Source: Sulfurimicrobium sp031426915
GTDB taxonomy: Bacteria; Pseudomonadota; Gammaproteobacteria; Burkholderiales; Sulfuricellaceae
Direction of reading: 5' to 3'
NCBI GenBank assembly: GCA_031426915.1
Contig: JASJPB010000035.1
Span: 1-64,000, forward strand
Length of the DNA: 64,000 nt
Position 1 is the first letter of the stretch. Every line of letters starts with the position of its first letter. This document shows, one piece after another, positions 36,358-44,338 of this stretch. The position numbers and the translations under genes were made by a program. The notes under the pieces are model-generated. The model worked only from the letters and a program-made list of their open reading frames with translations. It was not told the origin of the DNA and made no database searches.

Positions 36358-38268
36358 CTACTCCGCCCCTTTCTGCTTCGCTTCCAGCGCTTCCCAGCGT
36401 GCCAGCACAACCAGCATTTCTTCATCGATCTCGCCCACGCGCACCTGAAGCCGCTTCGCCTCATCCGGATCGCGGCGGTAAATATTGGCATCAGCAAGTT
36501 GCGCGCCGATCTCACCCTGTTCCCGCTCGAGTGTTTCGATCTTGCCCGGCAGGGCTTCCAGCTCGCGGGTTTCGTTGAAGTTAAGCTTTACCCGAACGAC
36601 CGGTTTGGCGGATTTGGGCGCGACTTTCTGCGAAGTCTCGATCTTCTTCTCCGGCACCGCTTCCCGAGCACGTTTGGAGCGGACGTAGTCGTCATAGCCG
36701 CCTGCATATTCCTGCAGCCTGCCATCTCCTTCGAAAGCGTAGACCTGGGTCACCACGTTATCCAGGAAAGTACGATCATGGGAGACCAAAAGTACCGTGC
36801 CGCTGTAGTCCTGGAGCAGCGATTCGAGCAGTTCCAGGGTTTCGATGTCGAGATCGTTGGTGGGCTCGTCCAGCACCAGCACGTTGGCGGGGCGCGTGAA
36901 CAGGCGTGCCAGCAGCAAGCGGTTGCGCTCGCCGCCGCTCAGGCTTTTCACCGGCGAACGGGCACGTTGCGGGGCGAACAGGAAGTCTTCCAGATAGCTG
37001 ATGACGTGCTTGCGCTCGCCGCCGATCTCGATGAAGTCACTGCCCTGACTGATGGTTTCGATCAGGGTGGCTTCCTCGTCGAGCTGGGTACGGAACTGGT
37101 CGAAATAGGCCACCGCGAGCTTGGTTCCGAGCTTGACCGAGCCGCTGTCCGGCTGCAATTCGCCCAGAATGAGTTTGAGCAGCGTGCTCTTGCCGGCGCC
37201 GTTGGGGCCGACCAGGCCGATCTTGTCGCCGCGCATCACACGGGTGGAGAAGTCCCGGATGATGATTTTATCGCCGTAGGCCTTGCTGACGTTTTCCAGT
37301 TCCGCCACCAGCTTGCCCGAACGTTCACCCTGGTCGACGTTGAGATTGAGGCTGCCGCTACGCTCGCGGCGTAACGCACGCTCGCGGCGCAGTGCTTCGA
37401 GTCTGAGTACGCGGCCTTCGTTGCGGGTGCGGCGCGCCTGGATTCCCTTGCGAATCCAGACTTCTTCCTGGGCCAGTACCTTGTCGAATTTTTCGTTGTG
37501 CACTGCCTCGATTTCGAGCAATTCCTGTTTCTTGATCTGGTAGGCGCTGAAATTGCCGTTGAAGCCCACCAGCAAGCCACGATCCAGTTCGACGATACGG
37601 GTCGCCACATTGTCGAGAAAGCGCCGGTCATGGGTGATCAGCAACACGCTGCCGACAAATTCGTTGAGCAGGCCTTCCAGCCATTCGATCGCGGCCAGAT
37701 CCAGGTGGTTGGTGGGTTCGTCCAGCAGCAGCATGTCAGGCGCCATCACCAGTGCCCGCGCCAGCGCCACGCGCTTTTTCTGGCCGCCGGACAAGGCGCC
37801 GATTTTGACGTCTTCCGGCAAGGAAAGACGGCTCATGGTGGCTTCCACCCGCGCCTTCATGTTCCAGCCATCGTGCGCTTCGAGTTCCACCTGCAGATCG
37901 TGCATGCGCGCCAGCAAGTCGTCCATATCGGCATCCGGGTCGCCCATGGCATGGGTCACCTCGTGATAGTCGAGCAGGAACTGGTGCGCCGCGCCCAAGC
38001 CTTCCGCCACGGCCTCGAACACCGTATGCTCCGGGTCGAGTTCAGGTTCCTGGGGTACATAAGCCAGCTTCATGCCCGGCGCACGCCACACCTTACCGTC
38101 ATCAGGCGGCGCCGAACCGGCGATGATCTTGAGCAGACTGGACTTGCCGGTACCGTTGCGCCCGATCAGCCCGACGCGCTCTCCGGGTTCAAGCACCAGA
38201 TCAGCATGGTCGAGCAGCGGCACATGGCCGAAAGCGAGGGATATTTTATCTAATTGAATTAATGGCAT
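36358..38268 (-). CDS. uup: ABC-F ATPase (Uup-type)
   Basis: Cytoplasmic protein of 636 residues with two ABC domains and no membrane part. Walker A GRNGTGKSSLLK and GPNGAGKSTLLK; signatures LSGGQKKRVALARAL and LSGGERNRLLLARLF. A charged coiled-coil C-terminus fits Uup, which acts on ribosomes or DNA structures. ATG 38268 lies 3 bp after the stop of the DksA-family gene; a longer start at 38325 would overlap it. Confidence 0.88.
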   Translation of the reverse strand: MPLIQLDKISLAFGHVPLLDHADLVLEPGERVGLIGRNGTGKSSLLKIIAGSAPPDDGKVWRAPGMKLAYVPQEPELDPEHTVFEAVAEGLGAAHQFLLDYHEVTHAMGDPDADMDDLLARMHDLQVELEAHDGWNMKARVEATMSRLSLPEDVKIGALSGGQKKRVALARALVMAPDMLLLDEPTNHLDLAAIEWLEGLLNEFVGSVLLITHDRRFLDNVATRIVELDRGLLVGFNGNFSAYQIKKQELLEIEAVHNEKFDKVLAQEEVWIRKGIQARRTRNEGRVLRLEALRRERALRRERSGSLNLNVDQGERSGKLVAELENVSKAYGDKIIIRDFSTRVMRGDKIGLVGPNGAGKSTLLKLILGELQPDSGSVKLGTKLAVAYFDQFRTQLDEEATLIETISQGSDFIEIGGERKHVISYLEDFLFAPQRARSPVKSLSGGERNRLLLARLFTRPANVLVLDEPTNDLDIETLELLESLLQDYSGTVLLVSHDRTFLDNVVTQVYAFEGDGRLQEYAGGYDDYVRSKRAREAVPEKKIETSQKVAPKSAKPVVRVKLNFNETRELEALPGKIETLEREQGEIGAQLADANIYRRDPDEAKRLQVRVGEIDEEMLVVLARWEALEAKQKGAE

Positions 38269-38270
38269 AT

Positions 38271-38669
38271 TTACAGGGACGGCGTACCTTCGCTGGCATG
38301 GGTTTTTTCGTGTGCCTGCTGGCAATCAACACAGCGCAAGGCCGCAGGGTAAGCCTGCAGGCGTTCAAACTGGATGGCTTCGCTGCAATCGACGCAGACG
38401 CCATATTCGCCCTGCTTCATGCGCTTGCGGGCAGCCTCGATGTCGCGCATTTCATTGACTTGCCGATCCGCTCTTGCCGCCGCGATATCTGCCAGCGCAT
38501 CGGCCACCGATTCGTCGCCCTGGTCGGAGCCGCCTGCTTCGGCGAAATCGGCAAAATGCTGCAACCCTTCGTTGCCCAATTCGGCTCGCACTTCACCGAT
38601 TAAATGCTGATAGCGCTGTTTCAGCGCCTGTTCCAGCTGATTTTTCTGTTCCACCGTTAACGCCGCCAT
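38271..38669 (-). CDS. DksA/TraR-family zinc-finger protein
   Basis: Protein of 132 residues. A four-Cys zinc site is formed by CVDC and CVDC (near 92-95 and 113-116) within the family C-terminal motif. The N-terminal part is a coiled coil with acidic DESVADALAD near its tip, the region of DksA that enters the RNA polymerase secondary channel. Shorter than E. coli DksA, so a paralogue is likely. Its stop is 2 bp before the ABC-F gene. Confidence 0.85.
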   Translation of the reverse strand: MAALTVEQKNQLEQALKQRYQHLIGEVRAELGNEGLQHFADFAEAGGSDQGDESVADALADIAAARADRQVNEMRDIEAARKRMKQGEYGVCVDCSEAIQFERLQAYPAALRCVDCQQAHEKTHASEGTPSL

Positions 38670-38820
38670 GATTCCCTCGAATTGGATAATAACTTCCTGT
38701 TACCCGTGAGAGTTTAACATAGCCCCCGCCCCTCACCGCCTGCCGCACGTGCACAGACAAGCGGCTGGGGTCCTGTCAAAACCTGGGCCGGCGCAGAAAT
38801 TCGTTCATTTGGACGTCATT

Positions 38821-38882
38821 CCCCAAAAGGGGAAGAGCGAAGTGGAAATAACTAGAGCCGCCAACCCTCCCGAAAGGGAGGG
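38821..38882. other. Two small hairpins in the gap before the receiver gene
   Basis: CCCC-AAAA-GGGG at 38821-38832 and CCCTCCC-GAAA-GGGAGGG at 38865-38882 lie between the receiver gene (minus strand) and the DksA-family gene. No T-tract follows either strand. The rest of 38670-38912 holds no supported gene. Confidence 0.5.
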
Positions 38883-38912
38883 GCGAAGCGGGCGGCCCGC
38901 GATCAGTAAGCA

Positions 38913-39404
38913 CTACACGATCGGCTCGGACGCACTCGCCAGTGCGTCAAGAGGCTCCATTTCAATGAGCGAGAATGTTTTTTCCAGGCTCAATCCTTTT
39001 TCCTTCCCGGACCAACGCTTGAATCGCTCCAGCGCGACACACAAGCGCTGAATTCTGTCCACGATGCGAATTTTCAGACCGGACGGCAGAACATCAAACA
39101 TCGAATCTCCGGACTCAGCACGCTTTGCTGTCAAAATACGTTTATCGCATTTAGCCATGCAGGTCACGCAAATCACTGGATTCGGCCCCTTTTTGCAAAG
39201 AACCTTTATCTGCTCCAAGGATTCGCCGCCTTGGGGTAGCGGGTGAAACACGTTCATCAATATGATGTCAGGCCTTATTTTCCTGATAAGCCTCTTCGCC
39301 CGCTTGCCGCACTCAGCGATAAAGACTTCGTAACCTTCCATCCGCATCACCTGCTCAAGCAGGCGTCGCCCGTTTTCGTCTTTTTCAGCAATGAGAATCC
39401 GCAT
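38913..39404 (-). CDS. Receiver-like protein with degenerate phosphorylation site
   Basis: Protein of 163 residues with a CheY-like start MRILIAEKDENGRRLLEQVM. The strand that should carry the phospho-Asp reads ILMNVFHP, with Asn at 51 in place of Asp, and the conserved Lys-Pro end is absent. About 60 residues of unknown C-terminal sequence follow. No kinase lies nearby. It is probably a phosphorylation-independent regulator, last core gene before the island scar. Confidence 0.72.
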   Translation of the reverse strand: MRILIAEKDENGRRLLEQVMRMEGYEVFIAECGKRAKRLIRKIRPDIILMNVFHPLPQGGESLEQIKVLCKKGPNPVICVTCMAKCDKRILTAKRAESGDSMFDVLPSGLKIRIVDRIQRLCVALERFKRWSGKEKGLSLEKTFSLIEMEPLDALASASEPIV

Positions 39405-39801
39405 CTTTTAATCCTCCTTAAATCATTGACTCCCCCAATGCAAGCCTTTTCCGATTCCTGGTCAGGAATTTAATAGACAGGGCTACACAGGAATGAAGTT
39501 CCTGGAATCAAGATGAAATAAAATTAACAATGACGGATAGCGCTGAATCACCCCGCTACAGCTAGATACCTTTGATCCCTATTAAGTGTAGGCAACAAGA
39601 AAATGTCATGAGCAGCAAGCGTTACCCGAAATCAAAGTTTGCGGAGAAAATTTACGGCAGGAGGGTTGAAGCAATTGGGGGGAGTGCGGGCATCACCTTC
39701 ACCAGCACGAGAAGATCACACGAAACAAATATACGTTATCTCTGGGTTATGCCAAAAACCGCGACGCTCTGCATAGAGCACTTAGGTCACAGCGGAATTG
39801 A
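39405..39801. other. Gap before the tRNA-His scar, no intact gene
   Basis: About 400 bp. An open frame from 39608 begins MSSKRYPKSKFAEK, which is like the first residues of IS3-type OrfA transposases but soon loses similarity, so it may be a remnant. No other gene is supported. Confidence 0.4.
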
Positions 39802-39831
39802 AAACGGCCTAGATTTATATCTAGGCCGTTT
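39802..39831 (-). terminator. Hairpin terminator of tRNA-His
   Basis: Arms AAACGGCCTAGAT (39802-39814) and ATCTAGGCCGTTT (39819-39831) pair perfectly over 13 bp with a 4-nt loop. On the minus strand a short T run follows. It lies 6 bp after the tRNA-His CCA end, as expected for a tRNA terminator. Confidence 0.85.
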
Positions 39832-39837
39832 ATATTT

Positions 39838-39886
39838 TGGGGTGGCTGATGGGGCTCGAACCCACGACAACCGGAATCACAATCCG
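39838..39886 (-). other. tRNA-His(GTG) 3' half: island attachment-site scar
   Basis: The reverse complement of this stretch equals the 3' 49 nt of tRNA-His from the anticodon stem (CGGATTGTGATTCCGG) through the T-arm to CCA. The 5' half is missing and replaced by unrelated sequence. The integrase gene begins 100 bp away, on the side of the lost half. This is the usual product of tRNA-targeted integration, so the intact tRNA-His should lie at the other island end, outside the window. Confidence 0.88.
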
Positions 39887-39986
39887 AAAATTGCATGCCG
39901 CCGTCAATGCCTATTGACGCCAATCTACGCGACAGATAGCATTCTGGAAAGCGAATTCCGGGACAAATCGGGGACAGCAGGAATCT

Positions 39987-41066
39987 ATGGCTACATTCGA
40001 GCAGCGCGCATCTGGCTGGTGGCAGGCAAAAATTCGACGAAAGGGATACCCCCCTCAAAGCAAGACTTTTGAAAGAAAGGCAGATGCTAGGGCTTGGGCG
40101 CTGGATATTGAGAACAAAATGGACCGCGGCGTCTTCGAAGACCGGGCCGAAGCCGAGGGAACCACGCTATTTCAGGCCCTCGAACGCTATGAACGCGAGA
40201 TATCCCGACCCAAAAAGGGCCATGACCAAGAACGATACAGAATAAGGTCGTGGCAGTCCGATACGCTATCCATGCGCTCCCTGGCAAGTCTGAAAGGCGC
40301 GGATTTTTCAAAATGGCGTGACGAGCGCCTCGTGGTCGGCGCAGCTCCCGCGACGGTTCGCCTCGACCTTGCAGTCATTTCGCACCTTTTTACGATCGCG
40401 GCAAAGGAATGGGGAATACCGGTTACAAACCCAGTCAAAAACATCCGGATGCCCCGCGCCAACAATGCCCGCGAACGGCGGTTGGAAGCTGGTGAGGAGG
40501 ATGCGCTCCTTGCCGCATTAGAATCTCCTTGTGGTAGGCGCTCAAATCCTTGGATTAAACCAATGGTCATGTTTGCCATTGAAACGGCGTTGCGCCAGGG
40601 TGAACTATTTGGCAGCTTTGACAAAAAAGGAAGGAAGGCGGGTTTGTGGCGAGAGAACGTGAGCTTAGATACGAAAGTTGCACGAGTACTCGACACCAAG
40701 AACGGTGACGCCTATCGAGACGTCCCACTCTCGCCGCGCGCCGTGGAAACTCTGCGTGCCCTCCCAACAAGTATTAGTGGAGAGGTTTTCCCAACCACAG
40801 AAAGTGCCCTTAGCCAATCTTGGAATCGTGCCGTGAAACGGGCTCGGCGCGTGTACGAGCTGGAATGCGAGAAGCAATGCTTACAGCCGAAGCCCAATTT
40901 TATGGTGAACCTGCATTTCCACGATCTCCGTCATGAAGCAACCAGCCGTTTGGCCGAGAAATTCGATATGCACGAACTCATGAAGGTCACAGGACACAAG
41001 GACGCTCGCATGCTAGCGCGCTACTACCACCCACGGGCCGAGGATCTCGCACGAAAACTGGAGTAA
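39987..41066 (+). CDS. Tyrosine-type site-specific integrase
   Basis: Protein of 359 residues. An N-terminal Arm-type DNA-binding part, core-binding domain, and C-terminal catalytic domain are present. Catalytic residues are seen in ETALRQGEL, HDLRHEATSRL and GHKDARMLARYYHPR, the last carrying the nucleophilic Tyr. It is adjacent to the tRNA-His scar and most likely the integrase that placed the island. It points into the island. Confidence 0.93.
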   Translation: MATFEQRASGWWQAKIRRKGYPPQSKTFERKADARAWALDIENKMDRGVFEDRAEAEGTTLFQALERYEREISRPKKGHDQERYRIRSWQSDTLSMRSLASLKGADFSKWRDERLVVGAAPATVRLDLAVISHLFTIAAKEWGIPVTNPVKNIRMPRANNARERRLEAGEEDALLAALESPCGRRSNPWIKPMVMFAIETALRQGELFGSFDKKGRKAGLWRENVSLDTKVARVLDTKNGDAYRDVPLSPRAVETLRALPTSISGEVFPTTESALSQSWNRAVKRARRVYELECEKQCLQPKPNFMVNLHFHDLRHEATSRLAEKFDMHELMKVTGHKDARMLARYYHPRAEDLARKLE

Positions 41067-41961
41067 CTTGATCCCATTCCTCATGTGAAGCCGCAAAACG
41101 AATCGCAGCCTTGGTACCGACAGGTGACCGCTAGTGAACCTAACAAGGTTTCGTGCAGCATTCGCTCAGTTCGCCCATGCTCGGGGACGCGATGATTAAT
41201 TTTGTGGTTTGCCCTTCACAAAATCTATATTCTTGATAGAATAAAAACAGTTGGTCACAACGAGCTGACGGACCACGCCGAAGAACTTCGGTATCAGCAC
41301 TCAACCAAAGATGCCCCGCTTGCCTTGGCGTGTGGGCACCGACCGCAAAACAGCACCTGTCACGGTGCTTATGCACAACGAGTCGTGGTGCCCTTGCGCC
41401 GCCGCGAACTCCTGGATCCATTTTCGCCTTGTTTGAGGTTCGTGCAGGCGCTAATATTCCTGTCCGCCACGAACACTGTTCGCGCTAATTGCGACTGCTC
41501 CGTCCGGGGCGCTCAACCTTGAGAAACCGAAAAACCCTCAACAACAGATTCGCCCCTCAAAACAGAGACGGCGATCAATAATCAGGCTAAAACCCCGACT
41601 CATAGCGGGTTCCAGACCTCCCAGCCGCGCGTGAAAACCCGTGACTCGGCAATACCCCCTTCGTCAACTGTGGATGGGCCCACAGCTCGCTCATGTTTTT
41701 GTTGAGCCAGCCTGCCCCGACCAGCAGCCCGGAAGAAGACGATGCGGATCACTTTAGCTCTGGCCTCACAGGCCTTGGCTCCCCTGAAGCGTCCTCGTGC
41801 GGAATCCGCGTCCGTTACGCGTGAAACAACACTTAACACTTGCGTTTTGGTCACACGAGGACGCCTGGGAACACTCATACCACATGTTTTGCTTAGTTTT
41901 TCCTGACGCTTTGTCAGTTATTTGTTGAACCATTTTCACTGAAGATTCAAGGAGAACCCAT
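41067..41961. other. 895-bp gap with no supported gene
   Basis: Frames at 41202-41522, 41140-41421 and 41600-41878 overlap each other on both strands and have no family look or ribosome site. The last 20 bases hold AAGGAGAACCCAT, the ribosome site of the next gene. It may contain decayed sequence from earlier insertions. Confidence 0.4.
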
Positions 41962-42906
41962 ATGGGAACGCGTAATTTCAGCCTGGGCGCTCGCAACATC
42001 AGAGCCGCAGGGCGCATTGCACTGGAAAAAGGAATGTGTTCGTTCAGCAGCATCTCGACCATGTCGTATCGTTGGAACCGCTTTATCCACTACCTGCTCG
42101 AGCATTCCCCCATCGGTCGGCTCGAACACATCCGCCAGGATATGATTATCGCCTATGGCGAATGGCTCGCAACGCAGGTAGCGGATGGCCTGTTGTCGGT
42201 GGCAACCGCGCACAATTACGTGAGCGCGGTAAACCGGGTCATGGAAATTGCCCGCGGCGACCGGGATCTCACTGTTTCGCCCATTCGCGACTGCGGTATT
42301 CCTCCGCGCACTGGAATCGCTGTTGAGTGCCTGTTCGTTTCAGCGACCGAGCACGACAACTGGATGACAAATCTCGATGCTCGACTGCGCCTCATGCTTC
42401 AGCTCCAACGTGAGTTCGGCCTGCGATTTGAAGAATCCGCGAAAATAGATGCACGTCATGCTGAAAAGGCGCTCGAGACAAATGTTCTTGTGGTGGCCAA
42501 TGGCACCAAGGGCGGGCGGAAGCGCGGAATTGAAATCCGTACTGACGCACAAAGGAACCTCCTCAAAGAGGTCATATGTTTTCAAGGGTCGGCACGTTCG
42601 CTGATTCCCGAGGACATGTCCTATGCGGAATACCGCGATCATTGCTATCGGATCGCCGCTCAGAACGGCATACGTTTTCACCGGCAACGGCATACGTATG
42701 CTTGCCGTCGTTACAAGGAATTGGTCGGGGCCGATTGCCCGGTCATCGCAGGCATCGCACACGGGAAGCCTCACATTATCTGGCTGGCCGATGAGTTGAA
42801 GATCTCGGAAACCGAAGCTCGGGAACTAGACCATTTCGCTCGGAAACAAATTGCAGAAGAACTTGGGCATAACAGGCTGGAGGTCACGAATGAATACGTT
42901 GGCTGA
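41962..42906 (+). CDS. Integrase-like protein (Integrase_1 / tyrosine recombinase type)
   Basis: Protein of 314 residues; AAGGAGAACCCAT precedes the ATG. An N-terminal SAM-like domain is followed by a shortened catalytic part with GLRFEESAKI, HRQRHTYACRRY and ELGHNRLEVTNEYVG, in which Arg, His and Tyr positions of tyrosine recombinases are recognisable. Similar proteins occur in integrative elements and are thought to help element movement. The next gene overlaps its end by 17 bp. Confidence 0.8.
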   Translation: MGTRNFSLGARNIRAAGRIALEKGMCSFSSISTMSYRWNRFIHYLLEHSPIGRLEHIRQDMIIAYGEWLATQVADGLLSVATAHNYVSAVNRVMEIARGDRDLTVSPIRDCGIPPRTGIAVECLFVSATEHDNWMTNLDARLRLMLQLQREFGLRFEESAKIDARHAEKALETNVLVVANGTKGGRKRGIEIRTDAQRNLLKEVICFQGSARSLIPEDMSYAEYRDHCYRIAAQNGIRFHRQRHTYACRRYKELVGADCPVIAGIAHGKPHIIWLADELKISETEARELDHFARKQIAEELGHNRLEVTNEYVG

Positions 42907-43210
42907 GGACGTTCGCCGCAAGGCACACGCCTATGTCGCGCACGGGGGGAAAACCAACCGGCGCCAGCAAATCGACCGGTTGGTCATCATGGTCAGTTGG
43001 ATCCAGCACGAATTCCGACTCACCGGATTGGCACAGATTGGCAAGACTCAAGTGATTAAGTTTTGGAAATCCCACCGGGACATGACATCCGCGACGGCAT
43101 ACGCGTATTGGCTGGCGGCAAAGCTGCTTTGGAGCTGGTTGGGCAGGACGGGCGCGCCCCCGAAGCCGCGGAGCTCCGTGACAGAATCGTTGAATCGCTC
43201 TTGTGATTAA
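42890..43210 (+). CDS. Small partner of the integrase-like gene, 106 aa
   Basis: ATG at 42890 has GGAGGTCACGA just upstream, a strong site inside the previous gene. The product is basic; its middle part (from about residue 35 to 85) looks like a small helical core-binding (SAM-like) domain without a catalytic part. It is translationally coupled to the integrase-like gene, so it probably assists recombination. No named family is assigned. Confidence 0.65.
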   Translation: MNTLAEDVRRKAHAYVAHGGKTNRRQQIDRLVIMVSWIQHEFRLTGLAQIGKTQVIKFWKSHRDMTSATAYAYWLAAKLLWSWLGRTGAPPKPRSSVTESLNRSCD

Positions 43211-43272
43211 GCGACGAGCTCATAGAGGAGGTGCTATACCATATATATGCAGATTCTTCTGCTGTCACATTC

Positions 43273-43296
43273 TTCCGATAATGCGTGTTATCGGAA
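43273..43296. promoter_or_regulatory. Dyad upstream of the phosphorothioation operon
   Basis: TTCCGATAA and TTATCGGAA form a perfect 9-bp inverted repeat with a 6-nt centre, 119 bp before the first gene. It could be an operator for a dimeric repressor. No regulator gene is adjacent. Confidence 0.45.
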
Positions 43297-43414
43297 TCCA
43301 CCGGTTGCAATTTTATCGTCTACGGATTGGCGGTGGTGGTGGCAAAAACAGAGTAGAACAAATTTGCCCTACCCCCCACTGGCGATGTCCTCCAGTAGCC
43401 GGTAGAATCGCAGC

Positions 43415-44338
43415 ATGAAAAAGACGAACACTCTGGCCGGACATGCCTCCCACTTTTCAGGGCATGAGACCTTTCCGCTCCGGCAAATGTGGTTAAAGAA
43501 GGCGTTTGACCGGGCCGGGTCGGATTGGACGGTCCCAAAATCGACCTTCTCCGATGCCGCAGCGATTTCCGTATTCGGTGTCGGCAAGAACATGGTGGCG
43601 GCAATCCGCCATTGGGCTTTGGTCTGCGATGTTCTGCGCGACGATTTGCCCGGCGCCTACTCCGTGTCGCCGACCGCGATTTCGATTTTTACCGACGACG
43701 GATTGGATCCCTACTCCGAGAATCCCTCCACCGCTTGGTATGCCCATTGGTGGCTTGCCGGTCGTGGAAACCGCGCCACGACTTGGTATTGGCTCTTCAA
43801 CCACGTCACGATGCCAACGTTTTCACGAGACGATTTAGAAGCACCGTTGGCCGACTACGCCCTGCGTACTGAGTCCAAACGCAAGCTCTCTACCTCCACG
43901 TTATCGCGTGACATTGAGACTTGCCTTCGCAGCTACGCCCCACGGTTGGTAGGCGGCTCGCCCGAGGACTTCGCAGAGCCGATGCTCGGGGAGCTTGGTC
44001 TCATCAGTGAGGAGCGCAAGGGGCATTTCGCATTTAGGCGCGGCCCTAAGGCGACGCTGCACGATGCCATGTTCACCTACGCCCTGCTCGATTATTGGGA
44101 TAGGACGTCTCCTGGCATCAGTTCAATGGCCTTCGAGACGATTGCCTACGGTGAGGGTTCGCCGGGCCGCGTCTTCAAGCTCGATGAAGACTCCGTCGCA
44201 GAGCGCCTGTTCGCGCTCGACGAGCTTACCAGAGGCGTCCTCTCATGGACCGACACCGCAGGTCTCAGGCAAGTCCACAGAAAGAAATACGAGGACGAAG
44301 GACTGTCATCACTGATGATCAAGAAGGCATATGACTGA
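43415..44338 (+). CDS. sspB: DUF4007 protein, SspB-type DNA nickase of phosphorothioation system
   Basis: Protein of 307 residues. Begins with FSGHETFPLRQMWLKKAF, the DUF4007 start. In the known SspABCD system, SspB is the DUF4007 nicking component that opens one strand before sulfur is placed in the backbone. Order (DUF4007, large ATPase, PP-loop protein) is that of sspBCD. It overlaps sspC by 8 bp. Identity rests on domain and order; I cannot name a catalytic residue set from sequence alone. Confidence 0.85.
   Translation: MKKTNTLAGHASHFSGHETFPLRQMWLKKAFDRAGSDWTVPKSTFSDAAAISVFGVGKNMVAAIRHWALVCDVLRDDLPGAYSVSPTAISIFTDDGLDPYSENPSTAWYAHWWLAGRGNRATTWYWLFNHVTMPTFSRDDLEAPLADYALRTESKRKLSTSTLSRDIETCLRSYAPRLVGGSPEDFAEPMLGELGLISEERKGHFAFRRGPKATLHDAMFTYALLDYWDRTSPGISSMAFETIAYGEGSPGRVFKLDEDSVAERLFALDELTRGVLSWTDTAGLRQVHRKKYEDEGLSSLMIKKAYD

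Noticed and set aside
41140..41878. Three small frames in the gap after the integrase
   Set aside because: They overlap on opposite strands, lack ribosome sites and show no family pattern.
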